Positions 36,008-44,590 of a DNA stretch of 64,000 bases are shown here, one piece after another. A program made the translations under genes and the position numbers. The number at the start of each line of letters is the position of its first letter. Position 1 is the first letter of the stretch. This stretch comes from MVRE01 sp015660965. GTDB lineage: Archaea > Halobacteriota > Methanomicrobia > Methanomicrobiales > Methanospirillaceae. The stretch lies in NCBI GenBank assembly GCA_050015095.1, contig JBEKCC010000001.1, positions 186,001 through 250,000 on the forward strand, given 5' to 3'. The notes below the pieces were generated by a model, which worked only from the letters and a program-made list of their open reading frames with translations, searched no databases and was not told where the DNA came from.

Positions 36008-36286
36008 CTATTTGTTGTTTGTTAGTATGATTTCGATACTAGAGACATTGGTTTTACCAGAATCGGTATCGATAATCTCTGTCGATGTCAGAATCTCCTT
36101 TTTCACAACCCCATCAAGGAAACGGTTCAAAGCAATCTCTGCCGTGTCTACAGCTCGAGAAATTGCTTTACCCCTTGCCTTGATTGCGACCTGGTTTGCT
36201 CCATTGTTGAATTGTGTCACTACTGCAAGTACATAGTTCATGACTGGTTTGTTTCCAACGAACACTGTATTTTCTCTCAGTTCCAT
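36008..36286 (-). CDS. albA: Chromatin protein Alba
   Basis: A 92-residue Alba. Typical elements are NTVFVGNKPVMNYVLAVVTQF, IKARGKAISRAVDTAEI (the DNA/RNA-binding loop and helix) and the C-terminal SSIEIILT strand. The lysine of VGNKPVMNY is the position acetylated in Sulfolobus. It coats DNA and RNA. It follows asd by 23 bp, probably the last gene of the lysine run. The stop is TAG. Confidence 0.95.
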   Translation of the reverse strand: MELRENTVFVGNKPVMNYVLAVVTQFNNGANQVAIKARGKAISRAVDTAEIALNRFLDGVVKKEILTSTEIIDTDSGKTNVSSIEIILTNNK

Positions 36287-36309
36287 AGGTTCACCTCGTT
36301 CGAGTTGGT

Positions 36310-37326
36310 TTAAAGATATTTCTTTTTGTGGATAAGTTCAGCATTCAATACACTAGCGCCGGCTGCTCCGCGGATTGTGTTATGCCCCATTGCAACAAAC
36401 CGGACACCTTCACGCAACCTTCCAACGGAGACTGTCATACCCTTCCCTCGCATCCGGTCAAGACGAGGTTGTGGACGATCATTTTCCTCCATTAGGAGAA
36501 CCGATTTCTCTGGTTGTGTTGGAAGACCTTTAATAGGAGGTTTGTAGTTTTGATATGCTTTTACAAGATCCTTCACAGGATTTTTAATATTAACCCAAAC
36601 TGCTAGGGTATGACCGTCAATTACTGGGACACGATGACAACTAGCACTAACCGAGAATGGTGCGTTGATGACTTTCTTCTCTTTAAGAGTACCCATAATT
36701 TTAAGAGATTCAGTCTCCATTTTTTGCTCTTCTTGACCGATATAGGGGATCACATTATCATAGATCGCCATTGCAGCGACACCAGCAAATCCTGCACCAG
36801 ATATCGCTTGCATCGTTGCTACCTTAACATTGGAAAACTTGAACGACCGAATGGGGGCTAACGCCATAACCATCATTATTGTTGAACAATTTGGATTCGT
36901 TACTATGAATCCATCTCGCCCTTCATCACGCTGAACATCGATCAATCCAAGATGATCCGGGTTCACTTCCGGAACGACAAGAGGGATATCCGGTTCCATT
37001 CTATGAGAACTAGCATTGCTGCAAACTCCAATTCCGGCATCTGCGAATTCAACTTCTACATCCGATGCTATCTCTGCTGGAAGGGCAGAGAAGACCAGAT
37101 CAACGTCTTTCATGCTCTTAGGCGATGTAGGACTGACCTTGACTTTTGAGATATTTTCTGGAAATGGCGTATCAAGACGCCAATTCACGACTTTTCCATA
37201 AGGTTTTCCCGCGCTACGGTCTGAAGCAGCTAACGTCACAAGATCGAACCACGGATGGTTTGCTAAGATCTCGACAAAACGCTGTCCGACCGCACCAGTC
37301 GCACCGAGCACCCCTACATTAATCAT
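36310..37326 (-). CDS. asd: Aspartate-semialdehyde dehydrogenase
   Basis: A 338-residue enzyme of the archaeal/fungal type. The NADP motif is VLGATGAVGQRFVEIL, the active-site cysteine is in VTNPNCSTIMMV, and the histidine is in SASCHRVPVIDGH. It reduces aspartyl phosphate to the semialdehyde used for lysine, threonine and methionine. The 254-bp gap upstream holds its own likely promoter (ATATTTATC, about 37364-37374) and a palindrome at 37517-37528. Confidence 0.96.
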   Translation of the reverse strand: MINVGVLGATGAVGQRFVEILANHPWFDLVTLAASDRSAGKPYGKVVNWRLDTPFPENISKVKVSPTSPKSMKDVDLVFSALPAEIASDVEVEFADAGIGVCSNASSHRMEPDIPLVVPEVNPDHLGLIDVQRDEGRDGFIVTNPNCSTIMMVMALAPIRSFKFSNVKVATMQAISGAGFAGVAAMAIYDNVIPYIGQEEQKMETESLKIMGTLKEKKVINAPFSVSASCHRVPVIDGHTLAVWVNIKNPVKDLVKAYQNYKPPIKGLPTQPEKSVLLMEENDRPQPRLDRMRGKGMTVSVGRLREGVRFVAMGHNTIRGAAGASVLNAELIHKKKYL

Positions 37327-37516
37327 AGATAATCCAAGTCCTTTTGTGTGTTGCTGTTGTTCATTGATAAATATGTTAATAAGTTGTGTTGAAATGCAAA
37401 TTTTCCATTACTTCCTAACATAATAAATAGATTGTTTTTTGATTACAGGGTTCAAGTCGTCTTTTCGATTTTTAATAAAATAAACAGTAATTCTTTTCAA
37501 TTATCTTTATGATTAT

Positions 37517-37528
37517 ACGGTATACCGT
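37517..37528. repeat. 12-bp perfect palindrome upstream of asd
   Basis: ACGGTATACCGT is a perfect palindrome in the 254-bp gap between the ferredoxin stop and asd, 191 bp upstream of the asd start. It is more GC-rich than the surrounding AT-rich DNA, which makes chance less likely. It could be an operator. Confidence 0.35.
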
Positions 37529-37580
37529 TAGAAAAAAATTAAAAAATAAGAAAATTGAAATATTATTAAAATTTTTTATT

Positions 37581-37754
37581 TTATTCCATATGGATAGCTT
37601 CTGATGGGCAGACATCAACACAAGTCTGGCAGTCAACACACATATCCTTGTCAACTTTCGCTTTTTCGTTTTCCATTGAAATCGCAGACGCCGGGCATTC
37701 ATTCACACAAGTTTCACAACCAGTACATTTTTCTTTGTCAATAATTGCTACCAA
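37581..37754 (-). CDS. Small 2[4Fe-4S] ferredoxin
   Basis: A ferredoxin with two CxxCxxCxxxCP motifs (CTGCETCVNECP and CVDCQTCVDVCP) in about 57 residues. A TTG at 37754 gives VAIIDKEKCTGC right after the start, the usual N-terminus, with GGAGTGG 5-12 nt upstream. An ATG at 37769 would add five residues, but the TATA-like ACATATAAG lies immediately before it. It carries electrons; its partner is unknown. It is located between dapB and asd. Confidence 0.88.
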   Translation of the reverse strand: MVAIIDKEKCTGCETCVNECPASAISMENEKAKVDKDMCVDCQTCVDVCPSEAIHME

Positions 37755-37820
37755 AAGTGGCCACTCCATCTTATATGTTTTATGAATAACAAAAAAAGTG
37801 TTTCGAAATGACAACAGAGT

Positions 37821-38588
37821 CTATTTTTTCACTAGATTCAAGACATCGTTCATTCCGTAAACACCTGGCTTTTTGCCAATCACCCACCGCGTTGCACGCA
37901 AGGCGCCACTTGCAAAAACAGAACGATCGTAAGCTCGGTGTGATAGTTCAATGGTCTCGAAATTCTTCGAAAACATTATTTTATGATCCCCAACAATGTC
38001 GCCCCCACGAATTACGTGGATGCCAATTTCATTTCCACGCTCCATCATCCCCTCTCGTCCATATAATTTCTTGCGAGCTCCGATTTCTTCATCAAGAATA
38101 GTAAGGATTGTTTTAGCAGTACCACTCGGGGCATCTTTTTTGTTCCGATGATGTGCCTCAATTACTTCAACATCATAATCTTTGAGCAGTTTTGCAGATT
38201 CACGTACAAGCTGCCAGAATATATTCACCCCAACTGAGAAATTGCTAGAAATTACAGCGGGAACATTTCCTTCAATCGCCTTGGTCATATCAGCTCTTTG
38301 TTCAGGAGTAAATCCAGTTGTACCAACTACAAGTGCTACCTTGTTCCGTGCTGCAATCTTGACATTCTCTGTAGCCGCCTGAGCGATAGTAAAGTCTATC
38401 AGGACATCCGGTTTTTTTGATTTCAGTAGGGTTTCGATTTTCTGTGACGCAACAATGTCAATCCCATAAAATGTACCGGGTTTAAGATCCACTCCACCAA
38501 CTAGTTCTAGGTCAGATGATTCTTTCACCATCCTCCCGATTGTTTGCCCCATGCGACCTGAAGCACCGCATACTACAACTTTAATCAT
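37821..38588 (-). CDS. dapB: 4-hydroxy-tetrahydrodipicolinate reductase
   Basis: A 255-residue reductase. NAD(P) motif VVCGASGRMGQTIGRMV, catalytic EAHHRNKKDAPSGTA and the DVLIDFT element are all present. It performs the second lysine-branch step after DapA, which lies 53 bp upstream. The stop is TAG. Confidence 0.96.
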   Translation of the reverse strand: MIKVVVCGASGRMGQTIGRMVKESSDLELVGGVDLKPGTFYGIDIVASQKIETLLKSKKPDVLIDFTIAQAATENVKIAARNKVALVVGTTGFTPEQRADMTKAIEGNVPAVISSNFSVGVNIFWQLVRESAKLLKDYDVEVIEAHHRNKKDAPSGTAKTILTILDEEIGARKKLYGREGMMERGNEIGIHVIRGGDIVGDHKIMFSKNFETIELSHRAYDRSVFASGALRATRWVIGKKPGVYGMNDVLNLVKK

Positions 38589-38641
38589 AATTTACCATAC
38601 CTGCCGATGTAAAGTTGAAACCTGTCATGACTTTTTTAGCA

Positions 38642-39568
38642 CTACTTTCTTTGATCCCTTATTTTCGTGGATTTTTTTGAATTATCAGTTGATTTTGGGA
38701 TTGTAGAAAGAACCTTCTTCAACTGTTCTGTTTTTTTCTCATCGAGATCATCTAAGGGGAGACGAACAGGACCGCCCGCCATACCAATCAGTTCAACTGC
38801 CTTTTTCACCGGAATTGGGTTAGTATCAATAAACATAGCTCTTAACAGAGGTGAAAGAGCGTAATGAATTTTTAAAGCCTTGTTAAGATCCCCTTTCTGC
38901 ATCGCTTCACACATAACAACCATACGTTTGGGATCAACATTCGCAGCAACTGATATTACGCCGACTCCACCAAGTGCCATGATAGGGAGAGTCATATTGT
39001 CGTCACCAGAAATGACAACAAAATCCTCATCTTGTGTTTCTTCAATTATCCTTGAGATCTGGCTTATGTTTCCGCTTGCTTCTTTAATTCCTACGATGTT
39101 AGGATGTTTTGCCAGTTCTGCGACAAGGTCGGGTTCAAGGTTTTGCCCTGTCCTGCCGGGAACATTATACATAATAACGGGTATGTCAAGATCGGCAAGT
39201 TTGGTGTAATGTTTGATCAGTCCAGAACGGTTTGGCTTATTATAATACGGACTGATAACGAGAACTCCATCTACACCGGTGTCCTTAGCTGCCTTCGTTA
39301 ACCGTATTGCTTCAGTGGTATTATTTGAACCGGTTCCTGCAAGCACTGGAACCTTACCATTTATTTTGTCGACCGTAATTTCAATGACCTTCTCGTGCTC
39401 ATCGAAGGTAAGCGTTGCAGATTCACCGGTCGAACCGCAGGGCACAACCCCATGAATGCCCTGAGAAAGAAGAAACTCAAGGTTACTTACAAGACCTCGT
39501 GTGTCAAGGTCCATTGATGAGTTTCTTTTAAAAGGGGTAATGATTGCTGGAAGGACACCTTCAAACAT
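38642..39568 (-). CDS. dapA: 4-hydroxy-tetrahydrodipicolinate synthase
   Basis: A 308-residue TIM-barrel aldolase. It shows GVVPCGSTGESATL (substrate-binding), VISPYYNKPNRSGL, the Tyr in IMYNVPGRTG, and the Schiff-base lysine in VGIKEASGN. It condenses pyruvate with aspartate semialdehyde. It follows rps17e by 7 bp. Lys/Ser-rich tail residues end the protein; stop is TAG. Confidence 0.96.
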   Translation of the reverse strand: MFEGVLPAIITPFKRNSSMDLDTRGLVSNLEFLLSQGIHGVVPCGSTGESATLTFDEHEKVIEITVDKINGKVPVLAGTGSNNTTEAIRLTKAAKDTGVDGVLVISPYYNKPNRSGLIKHYTKLADLDIPVIMYNVPGRTGQNLEPDLVAELAKHPNIVGIKEASGNISQISRIIEETQDEDFVVISGDDNMTLPIMALGGVGVISVAANVDPKRMVVMCEAMQKGDLNKALKIHYALSPLLRAMFIDTNPIPVKKAVELIGMAGGPVRLPLDDLDEKKTEQLKKVLSTIPKSTDNSKKSTKIRDQRK

Positions 39569-39575
39569 AATGCGT

Positions 39576-39767
39576 TTATTGGTGTCTCTTGGTATTTATT
39601 TTTCTTGTGATAAAACCCGCAACGCGGTTCCTTACGCGCTTGCTTTCAATAATAGCAATTCCAGTAAGCGCCTGCTTATCCTCATCATAATTGCTGGTAA
39701 ATTTTTCGCGATTTTTTGCAAGTAATTCCAGCCCTAGTGTTTTAATATATGACGGCTTAATGCCCAT
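39576..39767 (-). CDS. rps17e: Ribosomal protein S17e
   Basis: A 63-residue eS17. It begins MGIKPSYIKTLGLELL and has the conserved VRNRVAGFITRK. This small-subunit protein is shared with eukaryotes. It sits between thiN and dapA, an arrangement that couples it with lysine genes. Confidence 0.96.
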   Translation of the reverse strand: MGIKPSYIKTLGLELLAKNREKFTSNYDEDKQALTGIAIIESKRVRNRVAGFITRKINTKRHQ

Positions 39768-39788
39768 GCATGTTCCTCAAATTTCTTT

Positions 39789-40334
39789 TTATTGTATGCG
39801 ATTTGATAAGATAATAATATTGTTGGCAACTTCAACTGGATCTTGACCGATCACGCGAATTAACGACTCTTTTGGCGTAATACCAACATCATAGATTATT
39901 TCGGGCACTCCGTCTTTACAGCAAGATGCAATTCCCCAATCTATATTATTAGAATTAGGTGGAATTTTTACATGATCAATCGTTCGACATTCAATAAACA
40001 TGTCTTTAACGATTTCCAGTATTTTCTTATTACACTTGATAATAAATGCACTTCGCATAAGAGGATCAAATTTCATCGTTGTCAAAACGATTCGTGAAAT
40101 CTCACCTCCTACATTAAAAGCACAGGATCCATACAAATGTACTTTCCCTCCCTTGGAGCCAATTCCTCCTTTTACCGCGGCAACATCACGGCTATCTCGA
40201 GCCCCACTAATTGCAAAGACGATATTTGTTCCATTTGGTGGAATCAGTCGGGCATCAAATGAATTTCGCAGAAGACCTACAGCCTCAGTTAACCTTAAAA
40301 TTATTTCCTCGCGTTCTTTTTCAGGAGATTTCAT
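39789..40334 (-). CDS. Thiamine-phosphate synthase ThiN-type protein
   Basis: A 181-residue ThiN domain. Signature parts are ARLIPPNGTNIVFAISGARDSRDVAAVKGGI and the late IVLTTMKFDPLMRSAFII. ThiN replaces ThiE in many archaea and joins the thiazole and pyrimidine phosphates. It is a stand-alone domain, without the HTH or ThiD part seen in other members. The ATG at 40334 is preferred; 40370 is also in frame. It is the first gene of the run through to alba. Confidence 0.82.
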   Translation of the reverse strand: MKSPEKEREEIILRLTEAVGLLRNSFDARLIPPNGTNIVFAISGARDSRDVAAVKGGIGSKGGKVHLYGSCAFNVGGEISRIVLTTMKFDPLMRSAFIIKCNKKILEIVKDMFIECRTIDHVKIPPNSNNIDWGIASCCKDGVPEIIYDVGITPKESLIRVIGQDPVEVANNIIILSNRIQ

Positions 40335-40451
40335 ATTAAGAAGCTGTGGCTTATACCGCGTGATAAACATGTGGTTTTTAATTCGCAATTAAGAAGAATA
40401 TGTAAGATCGATGTGAATACTGATTTAATGTTTCATGATGAAATAAATTAC

Positions 40452-40628
40452 ATGGACGCGCGACTCCTAGACGTAATTATTAGTGTACTCAATTTTTGTA
40501 TTTTAGTTGTCCTACTAGTTCTACTCCCATTAGTTATGGAACCCGGTGTTGCTTATTTAACTGCAATAACCATTTTTATTGTCGGCCTCTCAGGAGCGGG
40601 GTATCTAGTTAACAAACAGATTGCGTAA
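40452..40628 (+). CDS. Small two-helix membrane protein
   Basis: A 58-residue protein from ATG 40452 (MDARLLDVIISVLNF) with two transmembrane segments: residues about 6-27 and about 33-52. An ATG at 40428 in frame would add eight residues. It faces the priL gene and is divergent from thiN. I do not recognise the family; the hydrophobic pattern and lack of an overlapping gene make it likely real. Confidence 0.6.
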   Translation: MDARLLDVIISVLNFCILVVLLVLLPLVMEPGVAYLTAITIFIVGLSGAGYLVNKQIA

Positions 40629-40631
40629 TAA

Positions 40632-41687
40632 TTATTCAACTTTCTTTTCTTTTATTGAGCGTTGCATTCTCTTCTTTTTAATTTTGTAATAACTGAGTGG
40701 GTGATTTATCTGTTCACATAAATTGTCAGGTCTGATACATAATCCCGTTGTCCGCATTGCAGCACACCCAGGTGCACTATATTCTGTACCACCGCCACCT
40801 ATGATATGCCCCACTTGATACATTGTTTTTTCACGATCAAAATCTGGGGCTCGGGCAAATAATTCAGTGATCTGTAATTTTTCCATACCAATGTTATGAA
40901 GGAAAGATGTCAAGGAAAAACGACCAGGATGTGTAAGATTAGCACCTGATGTAATTGCATTGATTAGAGCCTGTATGCATGGAGGAAATGCACTTTCTTC
41001 AATTTTTCCGAATTGTTGAAGCATTTTTTCTTGATAGACCTTTTGAAGTTCTGCAAGATGTGGGGCAATTTTCTCACAAAATACTGAAGGTACTTTTATT
41101 GGAAGATCCCTTTGTGTTATCACACGGATCCGTTCACGAAGAAGATCATACATTTCGAACTCATTAATCTGTACCTGGCCTTTTGTAACAATTCGATTTA
41201 CAAGACGAAACCGGTCTTCGTGGATTGTAGAAACGAGTTCAATATAGTCTACAAGTGGCATTTGATTTTGTTTGATGGAAATTCCTAGCTCTGATGCAAC
41301 CATCGTGCAGAGTCGACTAAATCCTGAATCTTCTAATTGGAAATTTTCATTCCACTGTTCTTCGTTTACGATTGCTTGATACGCTTGCTCCGCTTCATAC
41401 CTTGTTAATCGTTCGATCAACTGTCGGTCATTAAGGCATGAAATAATAACACGGGCTAGTGCATATGATGCAATATTATCTTCTGGATTGGAAGAACCCC
41501 CTTCACCATACTTGCGTTTTGCGAATAATGCATCTCTGATTCTATTAAGTGATTGTTTAATTAGTATTTCGCCACGATCTCCTGAAAACAGATTGTCAAG
41601 CGAGGGATACTTTTGTCTAATATACTCCTTTGAATTTTTTAAAAAAGGAAAATTGGAGAGTTCCTTAGCTGATGGAGTGTACTCCAT
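40632..41687 (-). CDS. priL: DNA primase large subunit
   Basis: A 351-residue PriL. Cysteines expected for the 4Fe-4S cluster are seen in FPPCIQAL, SAPGCAAM, GLCIRPDNLCEQ. HPGRFSLTSFLHNIGM is a typical PriL segment near the C-terminal domain. It works with PriS to make RNA primers. Its ATG overlaps the pcn stop by 1 nt, linking it to the sliding clamp. The small subunit is not here. Confidence 0.95.
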   Translation of the reverse strand: MEYTPSAKELSNFPFLKNSKEYIRQKYPSLDNLFSGDRGEILIKQSLNRIRDALFAKRKYGEGGSSNPEDNIASYALARVIISCLNDRQLIERLTRYEAEQAYQAIVNEEQWNENFQLEDSGFSRLCTMVASELGISIKQNQMPLVDYIELVSTIHEDRFRLVNRIVTKGQVQINEFEMYDLLRERIRVITQRDLPIKVPSVFCEKIAPHLAELQKVYQEKMLQQFGKIEESAFPPCIQALINAITSGANLTHPGRFSLTSFLHNIGMEKLQITELFARAPDFDREKTMYQVGHIIGGGGTEYSAPGCAAMRTTGLCIRPDNLCEQINHPLSYYKIKKKRMQRSIKEKKVE

Positions 41688-42430
41688 CAGTCAGCCTCAA
41701 TACGAGGAGCAAGTAGGTATTCAACATGCCCATTACCATTTGCTATATCAAAGGAAAACCGAATAGGATGATCGATACCAAGGAATACTTCAACTTCAGC
41801 AGCACGGCTCATCACTTTTCCCATGTCTTTTAAATAATCAAGTGAGAAAAGCGAACGTGCCTCATTCGGCGAGAGTGATTTCAATTCGTCCTTTCCGAAT
41901 TCACGTCGAATGTGATCGGTATCCCCTTCAGCAACCATGAAGAATGTCTGCTCATTCGGATTAATTCCCATTGTAATCTTGTCTGAAATAACAGCTGCTG
42001 CCTTGATTGCATTATTCAAATCCTCTCCAGAAATTGTAAGTTTGCCCGGTAAACTAATTGTCGGGGGGTTGGGATCTTTGCGAATCGTATTGGTATCGAG
42101 CAGTGTGATTGAATAACGATATCCGTGAACACTGACTTGTATCTTTTGGGCATTATCTGCCAGATCGAGACTTATTAAATCACCTTTGTTCATCATATTG
42201 AAGATATTCTTCATCTTGGAGATATCAACACCTAGTTGGCTTTTTGTTGCTTTGAAAGAGTCAAATGCCTCTTTTTTCAGCTCAAGAGAAACCATCGCCA
42301 CATTCGCTGTATCTACAGCTCTTGTGGAGATTCCGCCCTCCGCCGTATGCAAACGGCACTCAGGTACAAGTGCGGATATAACATCAATGACTTCCCTGAA
42401 AATGTCTGCATCAATCGTTGCTTTTAACAT
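41687..42430 (-). CDS. pcn: DNA polymerase sliding clamp PCNA
   Basis: A 247-residue clamp. It starts MLKATIDADIFREVIDVIS and ends with the conserved PIRFSFDIANGNGHVEYLLAPRIE; the IDCL region is present. It forms the trimeric ring for replication. It is the first gene of pcn-priL. An inverted repeat lies between the predicted TATA box and the start. It is divergent from rlmE. Confidence 0.97.
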   Translation of the reverse strand: MLKATIDADIFREVIDVISALVPECRLHTAEGGISTRAVDTANVAMVSLELKKEAFDSFKATKSQLGVDISKMKNIFNMMNKGDLISLDLADNAQKIQVSVHGYRYSITLLDTNTIRKDPNPPTISLPGKLTISGEDLNNAIKAAAVISDKITMGINPNEQTFFMVAEGDTDHIRREFGKDELKSLSPNEARSLFSLDYLKDMGKVMSRAAEVEVFLGIDHPIRFSFDIANGNGHVEYLLAPRIEAD

Positions 42431-42446
42431 CGCTTTCCCCCTTTAC

Positions 42447-42465
42447 ATACTGTCTTATACAGTAT
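42447..42465. promoter_or_regulatory. Inverted repeat in the pcn promoter
   Basis: ATACTGT and ACAGTAT, 5 nt apart, form a perfect 7-bp inverted repeat 17 bp upstream of the PCNA ATG. A TATA-like AAGTATAAC (minus strand, about 42470-42479) would start transcription near it, so a bound protein could block initiation. Confidence 0.4.
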
Positions 42466-42527
42466 ATCGTTATACTTTAATTATAGTGTTTTGGGTTTGA
42501 ATCCCGCAATTTTGCGAGGTTAACTGG

Positions 42528-43109
42528 ATGGGATCACAATGGGGACGCGACAAGGTGCATATTAAAGCAAAAAGCGAAGGTTACCGTTCGCGTGCTTCTT
42601 ACAAATTAATTGAGATCCAAAGACGGTTTGGTATTATTCGGCGATCAGACAATGTAATCGATTTAGGTGCCGCACCGGGAAGTTGGCTCCAAGTCATAAG
42701 GACACTTACTGATGGACGAGTGCTCGGAGTTGATCTATCAATTATCCCACCAATTGATGGAGTCGAGACAATCGAAGGTGATCTTACAGATCCTCAAATT
42801 CATACCCGGGTAAAAGAAATGCTAAGAATTGTGAATGTTGTCGTTAGTGACGCGTCTCCAAAACTCTCTGGTCAACGGAGTTATGATCAAGCCAGAGCAA
42901 TCGCGCTTGGAGAAGAAGCTCTAACGTTTGCTTGTAATGTTTTAAAACCTGGCGGTAACTTTGTTGTTAAATCCTTCCAAGGCACCGATTTTTCCAAGCT
43001 ATTTAATGAAACAAAGCAACATTTTTTCTCAGTTAAAACATATGTTACGAAAGCAACTCGAAAAGGCAGTACCGAACTTTATATAATCGCGAAAAACTTT
43101 GTGGCTTGA
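42528..43109 (+). CDS. rlmE: 23S rRNA 2'-O-methyltransferase RlmE (FtsJ)
   Basis: A 193-residue FtsJ/RlmE enzyme. N-terminal RDKVHIKAKSEGYRSRASYKL carries the K of the K-D-K-E tetrad; SAM motif VIDLGAAPGSWLQV; the catalytic D in VVSDASPKLSG; K in NFVVKSFQG; E in STELYIIAK. It methylates the ribose of a 23S rRNA uridine. It has no TRAM extension. moaA follows after 4 bp. Confidence 0.93.
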   Translation: MGSQWGRDKVHIKAKSEGYRSRASYKLIEIQRRFGIIRRSDNVIDLGAAPGSWLQVIRTLTDGRVLGVDLSIIPPIDGVETIEGDLTDPQIHTRVKEMLRIVNVVVSDASPKLSGQRSYDQARAIALGEEALTFACNVLKPGGNFVVKSFQGTDFSKLFNETKQHFFSVKTYVTKATRKGSTELYIIAKNFVA

Positions 43110-43113
43110 ACTC

Positions 43114-43992
43114 ATGACCTTAAGGGATTCATACAACCGGCCTGTAAGTAATTTACGTATCAGCCTCACACCGAAGTGTAATCTTGCCTGTATTTATTGT
43201 CACGCAGAAGGTGAACAATCCCCTACAAATCCGATTAGCGCGGATGAGATTGCCGAGATCCTTCGAGTGGCCGCCAAAATGGATATTAAACATGTAAAGT
43301 TTACCGGAGGTGAACCTCTTCTTAGAGATGACCTATTAGAAATCATCGCATCTGTACCGGAAAGCATGGAATCCTCACTCACAACTAATGGCATTCTGTT
43401 AGCTAATCTAGCGTATGATTTAAAAGAAGCAAGTCTATCGAGAGTTAACGTAAGCCTAGACAGTCTCAATCCTCAAACTTACAAACGGATCTCTGGAAGG
43501 GACTGTCTCAAAGAAGTTCTTTCTGGAATTTCCACTGCACTCGATGCTGGACTTTCACCAATAAAACTGAATATGGTTTTACTAAAAGGTATCAATGAAT
43601 CTGAAGTGGATGATTTTCTCGCTTTTATACGTGGGAATCGCAATCTAATCCTTCAATTAATCGAATTGATGCAGTTCAATAATTGCAACTATCATTGGGA
43701 TCTAGCAGGAATTGAACAGAATCTTGCGGAACGTTCAAAAACAATTTTCACGCGAAGAATGCATCATAGGAAAAAATATTGTCTTGACGGTGCAGAAGTA
43801 GAGATTGTTCGCCCACTTCACAATACTGAATTCTGCGCCTTTTGCAATCGTTTAAGGGTGACATCAGATGGAAAACTCAAACCTTGCCTATTACGATCTG
43901 ATAACCATATCGATATAAGAGGAAAAAAAGGTTCAGAACTCGAAGCATTGTTTTGTGAAGCTGTGAAAAGACGCGAACCGTTTTATCATTAA
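43114..43992 (+). CDS. moaA: GTP 3',8-cyclase (molybdenum cofactor)
   Basis: A 292-residue radical SAM enzyme. The N-terminal cluster is TPKCNLACIYCHAEG (C-x3-C-x2-C), and the C-terminal cluster uses cysteines in TEFCAFCNRLRVTSDGKLKPCL. GGEPLLRDD follows. It starts molybdopterin synthesis from GTP, serving formylmethanofuran or formate dehydrogenases. The ATG at 43114 is preferred over an in-frame GTG at 43099 that overlaps rlmE. Confidence 0.94.
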   Translation: MTLRDSYNRPVSNLRISLTPKCNLACIYCHAEGEQSPTNPISADEIAEILRVAAKMDIKHVKFTGGEPLLRDDLLEIIASVPESMESSLTTNGILLANLAYDLKEASLSRVNVSLDSLNPQTYKRISGRDCLKEVLSGISTALDAGLSPIKLNMVLLKGINESEVDDFLAFIRGNRNLILQLIELMQFNNCNYHWDLAGIEQNLAERSKTIFTRRMHHRKKYCLDGAEVEIVRPLHNTEFCAFCNRLRVTSDGKLKPCLLRSDNHIDIRGKKGSELEALFCEAVKRREPFYH

Positions 43993-44064
43993 AGGATTAT
44001 TGTGTTGTTTTCATAGAGTGATAACACGACAATGTTTTTACAATGTTCTGTCCTATAGAGAGGC

Positions 44065-44577
44065 ATGCACGCTGATAACGAATATACCGCTGTTCTTAGA
44101 TTCCTTTACGAAAAATCTATGATTTTACATGATATGTCCCAGTTTCACAAAGTGCTATCTTTTTATTTTATCGATTCTCTAGCTCATATCGATTATACTG
44201 CAAGTATTTACGCCTATAATTATCAGTCTCCAAAGAATATCATGGGTGCTGAATATTTACGATGGCGTGTTGATGGAGAGAGAAAAGGTGACCGTTCAAA
44301 GTTTCCTGCATTTATTAACTGGCTTAAAAAGGATCACCCGGAAAAGTTTTCCAAGTTGCCCTCTCTTTGGCAAATGATCTATGATACAGATGATCCGGCA
44401 AGCTATAGGAGTTTTAGGATTGTACTCGATCCAGATAGCAAAAATGAGATTCCCTCGAATATGCTTTTCATCATGATTGATGAATTCTTTGAATCGGAAT
44501 TCTTAAAGAGCCTTTATTCAGATGCATCGCTGGCTACGTTATTTGATACATATATAGGGCGCAATTCCTCCGAATAG
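44065..44577 (+). CDS. Unknown protein, 170 residues
   Basis: A 170-residue soluble protein, rich in aromatic and acidic residues (FYFIDSLAHIDYTASIYAYNYQ; FIMIDEFFESEFLKSLYSD). No known domain, signal peptide or membrane helix is seen. GAGAGG lies just before the ATG. It lies between moaA and the deacylase on the same strand, so all may be one operon. TAG stop. I do not recognise the family. Confidence 0.7.
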   Translation: MHADNEYTAVLRFLYEKSMILHDMSQFHKVLSFYFIDSLAHIDYTASIYAYNYQSPKNIMGAEYLRWRVDGERKGDRSKFPAFINWLKKDHPEKFSKLPSLWQMIYDTDDPASYRSFRIVLDPDSKNEIPSNMLFIMIDEFFESEFLKSLYSDASLATLFDTYIGRNSSE

Positions 44578-44590
44578 GAGTGTTTTTCTA

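Noticed and set aside
40000..40392. 130-codon frame antisense to the ThiN gene
   Set aside because: Complementary to conserved ThiN codons, no start context and no known motif.
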